A stretch of DNA of 64,000 bases from an uncultured Bacteroidales bacterium (GTDB lineage: Bacteria; Bacteroidota; Bacteroidia; Bacteroidales; UBA932), in contig CASEBV010000027.1 of the NCBI GenBank assembly GCA_949286415.1, positions 17,228-81,227 on the forward strand, read 5' to 3'. This document shows, in pieces, positions 25,515-34,310 of this stretch (position 1 is the first letter of the stretch; each line of letters opens with the position of its first letter). The notes beneath the pieces are model-generated. The model searched no databases, was not told the DNA's origin, and was given only the letters and a program-made list of their open reading frames with translations. Both the position numbers and the translations under genes were made by a program.

Positions 25515-26036
25515 ATGAACGAGCGTTTACAACAATTTCTTGCAGCGGAGAACATCAATCAGGCCCAGTTTGCCGACAGCATCGGAGTCGCAAGAGCGAG
25601 TGTCTCGCATATACTCGCCGGCCGGAACAAGCCAGGATATGATTTTATCATGAATATGATGAAACGCTACCCCGAGCTGAATGTCGAATGGCTTCTTTCA
25701 GGCAAAGGAAAGATGTACAAGAATGTGCGGACATTGCCGGGAGGCCAGTCGATGATTCCCCCGCCGGCAGCTCAGGTAAATCTGTTCGATGAACTCCCGG
25801 ACTTTTTTGAGCAGAAACAGACGGAACAGGACCCCGAGGAACAGAAACCGTTACTGCAGAAGCCGGATATACCTCTCCAGGAATCTTCTGTTCCTGTCAA
25901 GGAGCAGAACTCCCCTGCAAATACTGCAGCCACAGAAGGGAAAAATCATGGAATTTCTTCGGAACACCCTGTAAGACAACGTACTGCTGTAAAAATCGTG
26001 ATTTTCTACGATGACAATACTTTTCAGGAATTCTGA
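25515..26036 (+). CDS. XRE-family helix-turn-helix regulator
   Basis: A 173-residue protein. The N-terminal HTH_3 domain (residues 1-65) reads LQQFLAAENINQAQFADSIG then VARASVSHILAGRNKPGYDF and LNVEWLLSGKGKMYK, typical of Cro/CI-type regulators in Bacteroidetes. The remaining 100 residues are Pro/Glu/Gln-rich and probably disordered, ending in a short strand AVKIVIFYDDNTFQEF. The ATG at 25515 is chosen over an upstream TTG because of the promoter at 25460-25493. The repeats overlapping the promoter suggest autoregulation (inference). Confidence 0.85.
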   Translation: MNERLQQFLAAENINQAQFADSIGVARASVSHILAGRNKPGYDFIMNMMKRYPELNVEWLLSGKGKMYKNVRTLPGGQSMIPPPAAQVNLFDELPDFFEQKQTEQDPEEQKPLLQKPDIPLQESSVPVKEQNSPANTAATEGKNHGISSEHPVRQRTAVKIVIFYDDNTFQEF

Positions 26037-26088
26037 TGAACCGCATACAAAAACAACTTGAGAACATATAACAACGAATTATATGATG

Positions 26089-26096
26089 TATATTTG
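26089..26096 (+). promoter_or_regulatory. -7 box upstream of pyrD
   Basis: TATATTTG, an exact TAnnTTTG match, 42 bp before the pyrD ATG; no consensus -33 at the right distance. Confidence 0.45.
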
Positions 26097-26137
26097 CCGT
26101 TGACCGGACTCCTCCGGATTAAACCACGAAAACGGAT

Positions 26138-27172
26138 ATGTACAAATCGCTTATCAGACCTCTCCTTTTCAGCTTCAGCGCAGAGACAGCGCATAATCTG
26201 ACATTTTCAATGCTTTCAGCAGTCAGGGCGATGCCATTTGCCAGAAACATTGTCAGGGCAATATTCCGCACGGATGAATCGGGACTTGAGAAAACAGTCT
26301 TCGGACTCAGGTTCAGAAATCCTGTCGGACTTGCGGGCGGGCTGGACAAGAATGGAGAACACTACAATGAACTGTCCGACTTCGGATTCAGTTTCATTGA
26401 AATAGGATCACTGACTCCCGAGCCACAGGACGGCAACCCCAGACCGAGACTGTTCAGGGTAATTAAGGACAGGGCCATCATCAACAGGATGGGAATAAAC
26501 AACAAGGGAGTAAAATATGCGGCAGCAAATCTGAAGAAACGCAAACCGGAGACCATAATAGCGGCAAACATTTCCAAGAATGCATCATGCAGCAACGAAA
26601 ATGCAGCCGACGACTATCTGAAGGCATTCAAAGCAATGTATGAATGCGCAGACATGTTCGTTGTCAATGTTTCCTGCCCGAATGTCACAGGCCTTACTAA
26701 CCTGCAGGATGTGTCTTTTCTTTCCGGCATAACAGACAGGCTGCTTGAAGAACGCAACGGCCGCAATATACGCAAGCCAATACTCATCAAGCTGTCACCG
26801 GACATCTCTTTCGGACAGGTCGACAGCATTCTTGAATATGCGATGGCGGCCGGAATTGACGGCGTTGTGGCCGGGAATACCACAAGAAGCCGTGAAGGTC
26901 TGACAATCAGCCCCGAAGAAATTGAAAAAATCGGCAACGGAGGCCTCTCCGGCGCCCCTTTATATCAGAAGAATCTGGCTCTCGTAAAACATATAGCAGA
27001 CAAAACAGACGGAAAGCTGCCGATAATCGGGGTCGGAGGCATAATGTCACCGGAACAGGCTGCGGAAGTACTTGCGGCCGGAGCCTCCCTCATTGAAATC
27101 TACAGCGGCTTCATATACGAAGGTCCGGGACTCGTAAAAAGAATCATCAGCCATCTCCACGGCATCAGATAA
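26138..27172 (+). CDS. pyrD: Dihydroorotate dehydrogenase (quinone), class 2
   Basis: A 344-residue FMN enzyme that oxidises dihydroorotate to orotate in pyrimidine synthesis, passing electrons to quinone at the membrane. The N-terminal helical extension (YKSLIRPLLFSFSAETAHNL) is the membrane-binding part that marks class 2. Other motifs: GLAGGLDKNGEH, IEIGSLTPEPQDGNPRPRLF, NRMGINNKG, the active-site region NVSCPNVTGL (Ser in place of class 1 Cys at the usual spot), GNTTRSREGL, GGLSGAPLY and IIGVGGIMS. One bp before the CinA-like gene, so co-transcribed. Confidence 0.95.
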   Translation: MYKSLIRPLLFSFSAETAHNLTFSMLSAVRAMPFARNIVRAIFRTDESGLEKTVFGLRFRNPVGLAGGLDKNGEHYNELSDFGFSFIEIGSLTPEPQDGNPRPRLFRVIKDRAIINRMGINNKGVKYAAANLKKRKPETIIAANISKNASCSNENAADDYLKAFKAMYECADMFVVNVSCPNVTGLTNLQDVSFLSGITDRLLEERNGRNIRKPILIKLSPDISFGQVDSILEYAMAAGIDGVVAGNTTRSREGLTISPEEIEKIGNGGLSGAPLYQKNLALVKHIADKTDGKLPIIGVGGIMSPEQAAEVLAAGASLIEIYSGFIYEGPGLVKRIISHLHGIR

Positions 27173-27173
27173 A

Positions 27174-28448
27174 ATGATACAGGCTTCAATATGCACTATA
27201 GGCGATGAAATCCTCATAGGACAGATTGTCGACACCAATTCATCGCATATTTCAAGGGCCCTCAATGACATGGGCATCAGAGTCACCAGAATGCTTTCCA
27301 TAGGTGACGACAGGAACGGAATCATTGAAAATCTCAGGCGCGAACTTGCCATGAGTGACATAGTAATTGTCACAGGCGGACTCGGCCCGACGAAAGACGA
27401 CATCACCAAGGCCGCACTGGCAGAACTGTCCGGCAGCACTGCATATAAGGAAGATGCCGGGCAGTTGGAGATTATCAGCAGAATACTCCGGGACAGAGGA
27501 CTTGATATGCTTGACATAAACAGGCAGCAGGCCTCTGTGCCGGACAAATGCGAGGTTATCCCCAACAGACTGGGAACTGCGCCGGTCATGGTATTCCGCT
27601 TCGCCGAGGAGAAATTCGGACGCCGGTCCACCCTGTATTCGCTTCCCGGAGTCCCTTTTGAAGCGACCGGAGCCCTTAATGACATACTTGACGACATACG
27701 CAGCCATTATGTGACAGACAGAATCATTCACAGGACTGTCATGACATACGGCATCGCTGAATCTGCACTCGCAAAAAAACTTGCAGGCTGGGAGGAGTCT
27801 CTGCCTGCATCAATTCATCTTGCTTATCTTCCTGATCCACTCAAAGGGGTAAGGCTCAGGCTTTCACTATATGGCGTCACCAGTACAGATGACGGAAGCA
27901 TGTTGGATGAACAGCTTGTCAGACTCCGGCAAATCCTCGGAGACTCGATATACTCCATGCAGGATGACACATTGCAGAATACAGTCGGCCGACTTCTTAA
28001 AAAAGCAGGCAAAACACTCAGTGCCGCGGAATCATGTACCGGAGGCATGATATCCAGCCTCATCACATCGGTGCCCGGGTCATCCGAATACTATCTGGGC
28101 TCTGTCACTTCATATGCCGTAAGCATCAAAGAAAATGTTCTCGGTGTAGAAGGCGATATCATCAGCAGAGCCGGAGTAGTCAGCAGTGAATGCGCGGCCG
28201 CAATGGCTGAAGGAGTCCGGCGACTGACAGGAAGCGACTACTCTGTGGCAACTACCGGACTTGCCGGCCCGGGAGGAGGCTCAGACAAAAATCCGGTCGG
28301 CCTTGTATGGATCGGGGTCAGCTCCCCGACCGGAACTGTGACATCGTCAAGGCTCTTCAAAAACGACAGAATCCGCAATATCGAACGATTTGCCGCGTCA
28401 GCTTTGGATTTTCTAAGGAAAAGGATAGAATCCGACCTAAATCACTGA
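27174..28448 (+). CDS. cinA: CinA-family protein (molybdopterin-binding fold plus PncC nicotinamide nucleotide amidase)
   Basis: A 424-residue two-domain protein. The N-terminal MoaB/MogA-like domain has ASICTIGDEILIGQIVDTNS and VTGGLGPTKDDITK; the C-terminal PncC domain begins near residue 265 with KTLSAAESCTGGMISSLITS, then SYAVSIKENVLGV and VATTGLAGPGGG. PncC-type enzymes recycle nicotinamide mononucleotide to nicotinate mononucleotide; the N-terminal domain in CinA proteins may hydrolyse ADP-ribose. The link to competence suggested by the name is not implied here. Directly follows pyrD. Confidence 0.92.
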   Translation: MIQASICTIGDEILIGQIVDTNSSHISRALNDMGIRVTRMLSIGDDRNGIIENLRRELAMSDIVIVTGGLGPTKDDITKAALAELSGSTAYKEDAGQLEIISRILRDRGLDMLDINRQQASVPDKCEVIPNRLGTAPVMVFRFAEEKFGRRSTLYSLPGVPFEATGALNDILDDIRSHYVTDRIIHRTVMTYGIAESALAKKLAGWEESLPASIHLAYLPDPLKGVRLRLSLYGVTSTDDGSMLDEQLVRLRQILGDSIYSMQDDTLQNTVGRLLKKAGKTLSAAESCTGGMISSLITSVPGSSEYYLGSVTSYAVSIKENVLGVEGDIISRAGVVSSECAAAMAEGVRRLTGSDYSVATTGLAGPGGGSDKNPVGLVWIGVSSPTGTVTSSRLFKNDRIRNIERFAASALDFLRKRIESDLNH

Positions 28449-28461
28449 TTCTGTATTTATT

Positions 28462-28496
28462 TAACAATTTTGTTTGTTAACAAAACAAAATTGTTA
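28462..28496. terminator. AT-rich inverted repeat between cinA and the dipeptidase gene
   Basis: TAACAATTTTGTTT (28462-28475) pairs perfectly with AAACAAAATTGTTA (28483-28496) over a 7-nt loop. Lying between convergent genes it may stop transcription from both sides, though its stem is AT-rich. Confidence 0.45.
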
Positions 28497-28538
28497 TATT
28501 TAATAATGTCAACAATAAGAAATAATAATTTAGCGCAT

Positions 28539-28561
28539 AATTATTTGAAATTCAAATAATT
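28539..28561. repeat. 11-bp inverted repeat near the dipeptidase stop
   Basis: AATTATTTGAA (28539-28549) and TTCAAATAATT (28551-28561) around one A: a near-perfect 23-bp palindrome 12 bp beyond the dipeptidase stop. Confidence 0.45.
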
Positions 28562-28573
28562 GACATTAATTCA

Positions 28574-29683
28574 TCATAACTGAAAGAGAGACTGGTTACA
28601 TCCGGCTTTTTTCTGGACATCGGACATGACCCTGAGGAAATTTTCACCGGCAACTTTTGCAATATCTGCATCAGAATACCCGCGTGTCCTCATCTCTTCG
28701 AACACATGTGGCATACATGAAATATCCTCCAGTCCGGCAGGTGTAACTTCAATCCCGTCAAAGTCAGAACCTATTCCGACATGCTCGATTCCGGCTACGG
28801 AGACGGCATGGTCAATATGGTCGACTACCCTCTTGTACGAAGGTCGCGGCAAAGACATAAGTTCATCCTGTATCTTGTACCAGGCAAGTCTTTTGCGCAC
28901 ATCTGAAGGATCCGCAATGAAATCTTTCTCTACTGCCTCGCCCCTTTCAGGAAGACCTGATGCTGACAGCAATGCCGCAAAACCGTCATCAAGAAAGACA
29001 GGATAAAAATTAATCTGGACTACGCCACCACGGGCAGCCAAAGCCCGGAGCATCTCATCGGTCAGGTTTCTCGGATGGGAGGCAAGGGCCCGACAACATG
29101 AATGCGTCGCGACGACTGGCGCAGAAGAAGTCTCAATTATATCAAAGAAACTCTCATCTGATGCATGTGAGACATCTATCAGCATGCCAAGCCTGTTCAT
29201 CTCTGCGACAATGTCCCTGCCGAAAGGGCTGAGGCCATGCCAGGTCTTTTCCTTTGATGCGCATGAATCACATATCTGATTGTCAGCAGAATGCACGAGA
29301 GTCATATATCTCACACCGAGACGCCAAAATTCCCTCAACATAGACAAGGAGCGGCCGACTGGTTCCCCGTTCTCCATGCCTATAAAAATTGAGAGAAGGC
29401 CATTTTTCTTGTTTTCAATGGCCTGGGCGGATGTCAGAGTCAGGGCAGCTTTGTCCGCATTTGCCTCAAGAGCGTCATTAAGACAGGCTAAAAGTCTGAG
29501 AGCATGGGCTGTGGCTTCCGGACCAGTCTTGGAGGAAGGAGTATATAGGGCAAAAAACGAAGCGTCCACTCCCCCTTTGCGCATCTTGGGGAAATCTACA
29601 TGTCCCCTTTCATTGTCAATGCCGATGTCTCTCAGGCGGAGAATCTGCGAAGGTGTATCGCAGTGTGAATCCAGAACAAACAT
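28574..29683 (-). CDS. Membrane dipeptidase-type peptidase, family M19
   Basis: A 369-residue zinc dipeptidase (renal dipeptidase family). The HxD metal motif is in LDSHCDTPSQ near the N-terminus, the bridging Glu region is IFIGMENGEP, then IDVSHASDESF, VATHSCCRAL (metal His) and GIGSDFDGIEV. No signal peptide is seen, so it is probably cytoplasmic and cleaves dipeptides from peptidoglycan or diet (inference). It lies 7 bp after the GIN-domain gene in the minus-strand direction, giving a likely run rlmB, GIN-domain gene, dipeptidase. Confidence 0.92.
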   Translation of the reverse strand: MFVLDSHCDTPSQILRLRDIGIDNERGHVDFPKMRKGGVDASFFALYTPSSKTGPEATAHALRLLACLNDALEANADKAALTLTSAQAIENKKNGLLSIFIGMENGEPVGRSLSMLREFWRLGVRYMTLVHSADNQICDSCASKEKTWHGLSPFGRDIVAEMNRLGMLIDVSHASDESFFDIIETSSAPVVATHSCCRALASHPRNLTDEMLRALAARGGVVQINFYPVFLDDGFAALLSASGLPERGEAVEKDFIADPSDVRKRLAWYKIQDELMSLPRPSYKRVVDHIDHAVSVAGIEHVGIGSDFDGIEVTPAGLEDISCMPHVFEEMRTRGYSDADIAKVAGENFLRVMSDVQKKAGCNQSLFQL

Positions 29684-29690
29684 AATCCTG

Positions 29691-30650
29691 TCATTTGTCT
29701 GCGTCTTCTTCCGCCTTTGTGACAGAAGAAGACAGTATCCTTACAATATCCACAGACGGAGTACCCCTGTAGACGAGGTGGCTGCCGCCGATTATGTCGG
29801 CCTTGATGAGCTCGGAAGCGTTAACTCTGCAATGTGAAGCCATTGAAAGCGCGACAGATGTTTTTCTTGTGATGAAATCAGCAGCATCTATCAGGCTCGT
29901 TCCTCTTCCTGTCACATAACACAATGCGGCAGACCCCTTCACGATAAAGTCGCCGGCTGACTCCGAGAAGAAACTGCATTCGGAAAAATCGCCGGACACA
30001 CTGACATACGAATTGCCGGCGGCCTCAAATGATGCTGTCCTGGATTCAGCGGAAATCTCCAGTACAGATGCAGCAGAAGACCTGACATAAAGTGAATCAG
30101 CCCTGACGGAAAGATTTGCCCTTGCATTTCTCGTTATATTCATTGAAAGGCTGCCGCAGTCCAGGGACAGACTGCTTATCATGGATGAGCCGTCCATGGA
30201 CAGGGAAAGGCTGTCTGTAGAAAATACTTCAGAATTGTCCAGAACCACATTGTCATGCAGGACTACGGAAGACAGTGAGCCCACATGAATTTCAGCCTTC
30301 AGGACAGGGACTACGGCATTGCGTCCTGAGAAAGACTTCTTCAGCTCAGGCGGGAAGGCCGCATCGTCAAGTTCCATATACAATGTACTGTCCTTCACAT
30401 AGACATGCACATACTGGAATATTTCCTTGTCCGCGGACAATATTACCATGCAGTCATCCGAATTGACGAGTGTCAGATCGAAATTGTCGCAGGCCACAAT
30501 TCTTCCGAAGCCGGAATATTGGTTCTCGATTGTAATCACATCCCTTTCGTCAATACTGCCGGCATCCTGCGCGGCAACAGGGAAATATCCGGCTGTCAAC
30601 AGCAGCACGGAGACGACAAAAGCCGATTTAATTCTGTTATACATTTTCAT
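29691..30650 (-). CDS. GIN-domain (DUF2807) secreted protein
   Basis: A 319-residue protein with a signal peptide (FVVSVLLLTAGYFPVAAQ) and a long stretch of short repeated strands (SSVVLHDNVVLDNSEVF, SSMISSLSLDCGSLSMN, SVRADSLYVRSSAASVLEI) of the DUF2807/GIN type, a right-handed beta-helix common in Bacteroidetes. Such proteins are called putative autotransporter-adhesin heads, but no translocator domain is present. Four bp after rlmB. Function unknown. Confidence 0.75.
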   Translation of the reverse strand: MKMYNRIKSAFVVSVLLLTAGYFPVAAQDAGSIDERDVITIENQYSGFGRIVACDNFDLTLVNSDDCMVILSADKEIFQYVHVYVKDSTLYMELDDAAFPPELKKSFSGRNAVVPVLKAEIHVGSLSSVVLHDNVVLDNSEVFSTDSLSLSMDGSSMISSLSLDCGSLSMNITRNARANLSVRADSLYVRSSAASVLEISAESRTASFEAAGNSYVSVSGDFSECSFFSESAGDFIVKGSAALCYVTGRGTSLIDAADFITRKTSVALSMASHCRVNASELIKADIIGGSHLVYRGTPSVDIVRILSSSVTKAEEDADK

Positions 30651-30653
30651 TCA

Positions 30654-31403
30654 TTATTTGCCGCGTCTCTGGCGGACAGCTTCATAAATCATAACGGATG
30701 CAGCGGCGGAGACATTGAGGGAAGATATCTCTCCAGCCATCGGAATTGCAACTTTCTCATCGCACAGCTCCAGCATTGTCCGGGAAATACCCTTGCCCTC
30801 AGAACCGAGCACTATCGCCAGCGGACCTGTCATATCGGTATCATACAGGACATCATCTGCCTTTTCCGTGGCTCCCACGAGTCTAACCCCATTCTGCTTC
30901 AGGAAATAAGCCGCATAACGCAGATTCGGCACACGGCATACGTCAAGACGCATCAGGGCTCCGGCTGATGTTTTCACGGCATCAGCATTCAGGGCCGCAC
31001 CCCCTTTGGCCGGAAGAATGATTCCGCAGCCTCCAGCACATTCCAAAGTTCTGGCGATGGCGCCCAGATTCCTGACATCGCTCACGCCGTCAAGGATAAC
31101 AAATATCGGAGTTTCATGCAAGGCGAACGCATTGTCAGTCATCTGTTCAAGAGAGACGGTATCCATCGCCGCGACAAATGCCGCCACTCCCTGGTGTGCC
31201 CCGCCTCTGGAAATCTTCGAAAGCTTTTCCGCAGGCACGAACTGCACCGGTATCTTTTTCTCTTTCAGCAATTCTGCCAGTTCCCTGTACTGGGGTCCCT
31301 CAAGTCCCTGTTTCAGAAGCACTTTGTCAATATTTTTGCCCGAGCGGACAGCCTCAAGCACCGGATGCATGCCATAAAGACACAAACTCATATTTTCTTC
31401 CAT
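30654..31403 (-). CDS. rlmB: 23S rRNA (guanosine-2'-O)-methyltransferase RlmB (SpoU family)
   Basis: A 249-residue SPOUT methyltransferase that 2'-O-methylates a guanosine in the 23S rRNA P loop (site from family knowledge). The N-terminal substrate-binding domain starts LCLYGMHPVLEAVRSGKN and includes VPAEKLSKISRGGAHQGVAA; the trefoil-knot catalytic part has NLGAIARTLECAG, AIVLGSEGKGIS and IPMAGEISSLNVSAAASVM. I chose the ATG at 31403 (MEENMSLCLYG); the frame is open further up to 31439 but that would add residues before the usual start. Confidence 0.92.
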   Translation of the reverse strand: MEENMSLCLYGMHPVLEAVRSGKNIDKVLLKQGLEGPQYRELAELLKEKKIPVQFVPAEKLSKISRGGAHQGVAAFVAAMDTVSLEQMTDNAFALHETPIFVILDGVSDVRNLGAIARTLECAGGCGIILPAKGGAALNADAVKTSAGALMRLDVCRVPNLRYAAYFLKQNGVRLVGATEKADDVLYDTDMTGPLAIVLGSEGKGISRTMLELCDEKVAIPMAGEISSLNVSAAASVMIYEAVRQRRGK

Positions 31404-31454
31404 ATTTTCTATATTTTGCCGGGGTTGCCGGATTGTCATAGCTGAATTGCGGCC

Positions 31455-33395
31455 TTACTCGAATTTCTGAAGAGACTCACCTGCCATAATCCATTCCTCT
31501 GTCTTGGCATCCAGGTCCCTCTTGAGTTCAAGGTATTCCCTTGTCAGTTCCATAATGTCATCCTGAGGTCCGGGAGATGCCAGGACAGCCTCTATTTTCT
31601 TCATCCTGTCCTCAGTCTCCGCTATGGATTTCTCCAGAAATGTCACCCGGTTCCTGATGCGCCTCTCTTCCTTGGAGACAAACTTCCTGGACTGGTATTC
31701 CTGCTGGGATGCAGCTTTTTTCTCCACGACTTCAGCAGGCTTTGCTGCCGCCGGCTTGAAATGTCTCTCCAGTTCGTTGAGGTTCTCTATTTTGCTTTTC
31801 TCCAGGAATTCAGCCACTGTGCCGAGATGTTCCTTCACCTTTCCGTCACGGAACTCATACAACTTGTCCACAAGCCCATCCAGAAAATCCCTGTCATGCG
31901 AAACTATAATCAGCGTGCCGTCGTATGCCTTCAGAGCCTGTTTCAGAATATCCTTCGACCTGATGTCCATGTGGTTGGTCGGCTCGTCCAGCGCCAGCAG
32001 ATTGTACGGCTTGAGCATCAGCTTCGCCATGGCAAGCCTCGCCCTCTCTCCTCCGCTGAGTACGGCAACTTTCTTGTCTATGTCCTCTCCCTTGAAAAGG
32101 AAGGCTGCAAGAATGTCCCTGAGCTTTGTCCTTATGTCCCCTACGGCTATTCTGTCAAGAGTACCGAAGACAGTGTCCTGCTTGTCAAGAATATCTTCCT
32201 GATTCTGGGCGTAATAGCCGACATTGACATTGAAGCCTGTCTTCGCCTCCCCTGACATGGGGTCCAGCTCGCCCATGATTACGCGCATGAGCGTGGTCTT
32301 CCCTTCTCCGTTTCGACCGACAAGGGCCACCTTCTCTCCCCGCCTCACTTCTATGTCCGCATGAGAGAACACCACCTTGGTCCCGTATCCCACAGTAAGG
32401 TCAGTAGCCTTGAAGACTATATCCCCGGCCCTCGGTGCAGGCGGAAATTTTACCGTGAGCGCGGACTTGTCCTCGACATCCACCTCTATTCTTTCCAGCT
32501 TCTCAAGCTGCTTAATCCTTGACTGCACCTGGTTGGACTTCGTCGGCTTGTAGCGGAACCTCTCTATGAACTCCTCGCTCTTGGCTATCATCCGCTGCTG
32601 GTTCTCGTAGGCGGCCTGCTGCTGGGCTATCCGCTCCTTCCTCAGCTCCAGATATTTGCTGTACGGCACCTTATAGTCATGAATGTGGCCGAGCATAATC
32701 TCCACGGTCCTGTTGGTGACATTGTCCAGGAATTTCCTGTCATGGGATATCAGCACAAGGGCGCCGCGGTAATCCTTCAGATAGGATTCAAACCATTCTA
32801 TGGACTCTATGTCAAGGTGGTTGGTCGGCTCGTCAAGCAGCAGCACATCAGGCTTCGACAACAATATCTTCGCGAGTTCGATGCGCATGTTCCATCCCTG
32901 GCTGAAGGTCTCCGTTGCACGGCCGAGTTCCTCATATTTGAAACCGAGGCCCATCAGCGTCTTTTCCGCCTGGACCCGGGGTGACTCTTCCTGCCGGTAA
33001 GAAAGCCTGTCATTGATGTCATTCATCCGGACAATAAGGTCCTGATACTCCTCCGACTCATAGTCTTGCCTTGAAGAGAGTTCTGCGGTAAGCCTTTCAA
33101 GCTCCTTCTCCATCTCCAGCATGTCGGCAAAGGCCGTCATGGTCTCGTCTATGACACTCTTCCCCTTGTGATGCTCCATAATCTGCGGGAGATAGCCGAT
33201 TTTCACGCCCGGAGGCACGGCCACCTTGCCTGCAGTAGGATGCTGCAGGCCGCAGATAATCTTCAGGATTGTGGACTTGCCGGCCCCATTCTTTCCGACA
33301 AGACCGATCTTGTCACTCTCGCTGATATGGAAATTGATGTCATTGAGGAGGACAAAACCGCCGTAGGCTACAGTCAGATTGTTGATTGATATCAT
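31455..33395 (-). CDS. ABC-F family ATPase
   Basis: A 646-residue soluble protein with two ABC ATPase domains and no membrane helices, of the ribosome-binding ABC-F class. Domain 1: GKNGAGKSTILK Walker A and LLLDEPTNHLDIES; its signature is FSQGWNMRIEL instead of LSGG. Domain 2: GRNGEGKTTLMRV, LSGGERARLAMA and ALDEPTNHMDI. The linker (P-site tRNA interaction motif region, about residues 240-320) is Lys/Arg/Gln-rich and the C-terminus (from about 560) forms a coiled coil as in Uup/YheS. Overlaps tatA by 4 bp. May relieve ribosome stalling; a resistance role is not shown. Confidence 0.9.
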   Translation of the reverse strand: MISINNLTVAYGGFVLLNDINFHISESDKIGLVGKNGAGKSTILKIICGLQHPTAGKVAVPPGVKIGYLPQIMEHHKGKSVIDETMTAFADMLEMEKELERLTAELSSRQDYESEEYQDLIVRMNDINDRLSYRQEESPRVQAEKTLMGLGFKYEELGRATETFSQGWNMRIELAKILLSKPDVLLLDEPTNHLDIESIEWFESYLKDYRGALVLISHDRKFLDNVTNRTVEIMLGHIHDYKVPYSKYLELRKERIAQQQAAYENQQRMIAKSEEFIERFRYKPTKSNQVQSRIKQLEKLERIEVDVEDKSALTVKFPPAPRAGDIVFKATDLTVGYGTKVVFSHADIEVRRGEKVALVGRNGEGKTTLMRVIMGELDPMSGEAKTGFNVNVGYYAQNQEDILDKQDTVFGTLDRIAVGDIRTKLRDILAAFLFKGEDIDKKVAVLSGGERARLAMAKLMLKPYNLLALDEPTNHMDIRSKDILKQALKAYDGTLIIVSHDRDFLDGLVDKLYEFRDGKVKEHLGTVAEFLEKSKIENLNELERHFKPAAAKPAEVVEKKAASQQEYQSRKFVSKEERRIRNRVTFLEKSIAETEDRMKKIEAVLASPGPQDDIMELTREYLELKRDLDAKTEEWIMAGESLQKFE

Positions 33396-33655
33396 TTCTC
33401 TCCGTCTTCTGCCTTATGTGCGTCCGTCTTTTCTGATCCGTCGGCAATTTTTCCGGATTTGTCATCCGAAGACTTGATTTCATTCTCCATGTCATTCATT
33501 CCTTCCTTGAAGCTGCGCACGCCTTTGCCGAGACCGCGCATGAGTTCCGGTATCTTCCTTCCTCCGAAAAAAAGAAGAATGACGAGGGCAATTACGAGTA
33601 TCTCTCCCCATCCAATTCCACCGAGGAACAGTGGCAATGTCATAATATCTGTCAT
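33392..33655 (-). CDS. tatA: Sec-independent translocase protein TatA/E
   Basis: An 87-residue twin-arginine translocase subunit. One membrane helix (GWGEILVIALVILLFFG), the FGGRKIPELMRGLGKGVRSF hinge and amphipathic helix, and a charged Asp/Lys tail are the standard TatA layout. ATG at 33655 or 33643. Overlaps the ABC-F start by 4 bp (ATGA). tatC is not visible in the window. Confidence 0.9.
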   Translation of the reverse strand: MTDIMTLPLFLGGIGWGEILVIALVILLFFGGRKIPELMRGLGKGVRSFKEGMNDMENEIKSSDDKSGKIADGSEKTDAHKAEDGEK

Positions 33656-33712
33656 AGGGTCACGATATTGATTTGTTTCACATATCCATAGGCCGTCTCC
33701 GGCAAATCATTT

Positions 33713-34126
33713 TCAGGCATCCCCCATTCTGGCCCTGATTGTCTCCGCGAGCTTTTCAGGACATCTGACAGGATGCCTGGTCACTGAGTCTATGAAGCCC
33801 AGAACGACTTTCCCGACACACAGCAAATCATTGTGCTGATTATAGATTTCGGTGTCTATCTCAAGCTTTGCCATAGGCACTTTGCTGACCATGGACACAA
33901 TCCTGAGGGTGTCTCCCATCTTTGCGGGGAGCTTGTAATGGCATTCGACGGACACGACTGGGAGCATTACGCCTGCGGCCTCGATGGCCTCTATCGGCAG
34001 ACCGGCTTTCTTCATCATGTCGGAACGCCCGCATTCAATATATCTTACATAATTGGAGTGATGGACGATGCCCATCTGGTCAGTTTCGTAGTATCTGACA
34101 TCGAGCTCCAGTTCGGAACGCATCAT
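33713..34126 (-). CDS. YbgC-like acyl-CoA thioesterase
   Basis: A 137-residue hot-dog-fold thioesterase. The motif VRYYETDQMGIVHHSNYVRY near residues 10-29 includes the catalytic Asp, and the rest follows the 4-hydroxybenzoyl-CoA thioesterase/YbgC pattern (ECGRSDMMKKAGLP, VSVECHYKLPAKMGDTL). Substrate unknown. It lies downstream of valS across the repeat-filled gap 34127-34548 and starts 23 bp from the inverted-repeat element there. Confidence 0.88.
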   Translation of the reverse strand: MMRSELELDVRYYETDQMGIVHHSNYVRYIECGRSDMMKKAGLPIEAIEAAGVMLPVVSVECHYKLPAKMGDTLRIVSMVSKVPMAKLEIDTEIYNQHNDLLCVGKVVLGFIDSVTRHPVRCPEKLAETIRARMGDA

Positions 34127-34148
34127 AAATTTATGTATTGTTTACTCC

Positions 34149-34253
34149 GTCAGGTCCTGGTAGGTTCTGACGGTAAATCCCTCCCGCGGAGCGGGCCCCT
34201 CCCGTTCACGAGGCCACGGGCGGCCACGCCGTCAGAACCTACCAGGACCTGAC
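34149..34253. repeat. GC-rich inverted-repeat element (25-bp perfect arms)
   Basis: The 25-bp arm at 34149-34173 (GTCAGGTCCTGG...CTGACGG) is repeated in perfect inverse at 34229-34253 around a 55-nt spacer. The spacer itself folds: CCCG/CGGG around the Sma-like GC block at 34183-34195 and CCCGT (34201-34205) with ACGGG (34216-34220). The element is very GC-rich in an AT-rich gap. No T run on either strand, so not a simple terminator. It resembles a small palindromic mobile or regulatory RNA element; no target duplication was seen. Confidence 0.75.
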
Positions 34254-34310
34254 TCTAAATATTCATACAAGACTCTATATTATCATACAAACATAATATC
34301 ATATCTTCCA

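Noticed and set aside
34149..34253. Rho-independent terminator of valS
   Set aside because: No T run follows the stem on either strand and the loop is 55 nt long.
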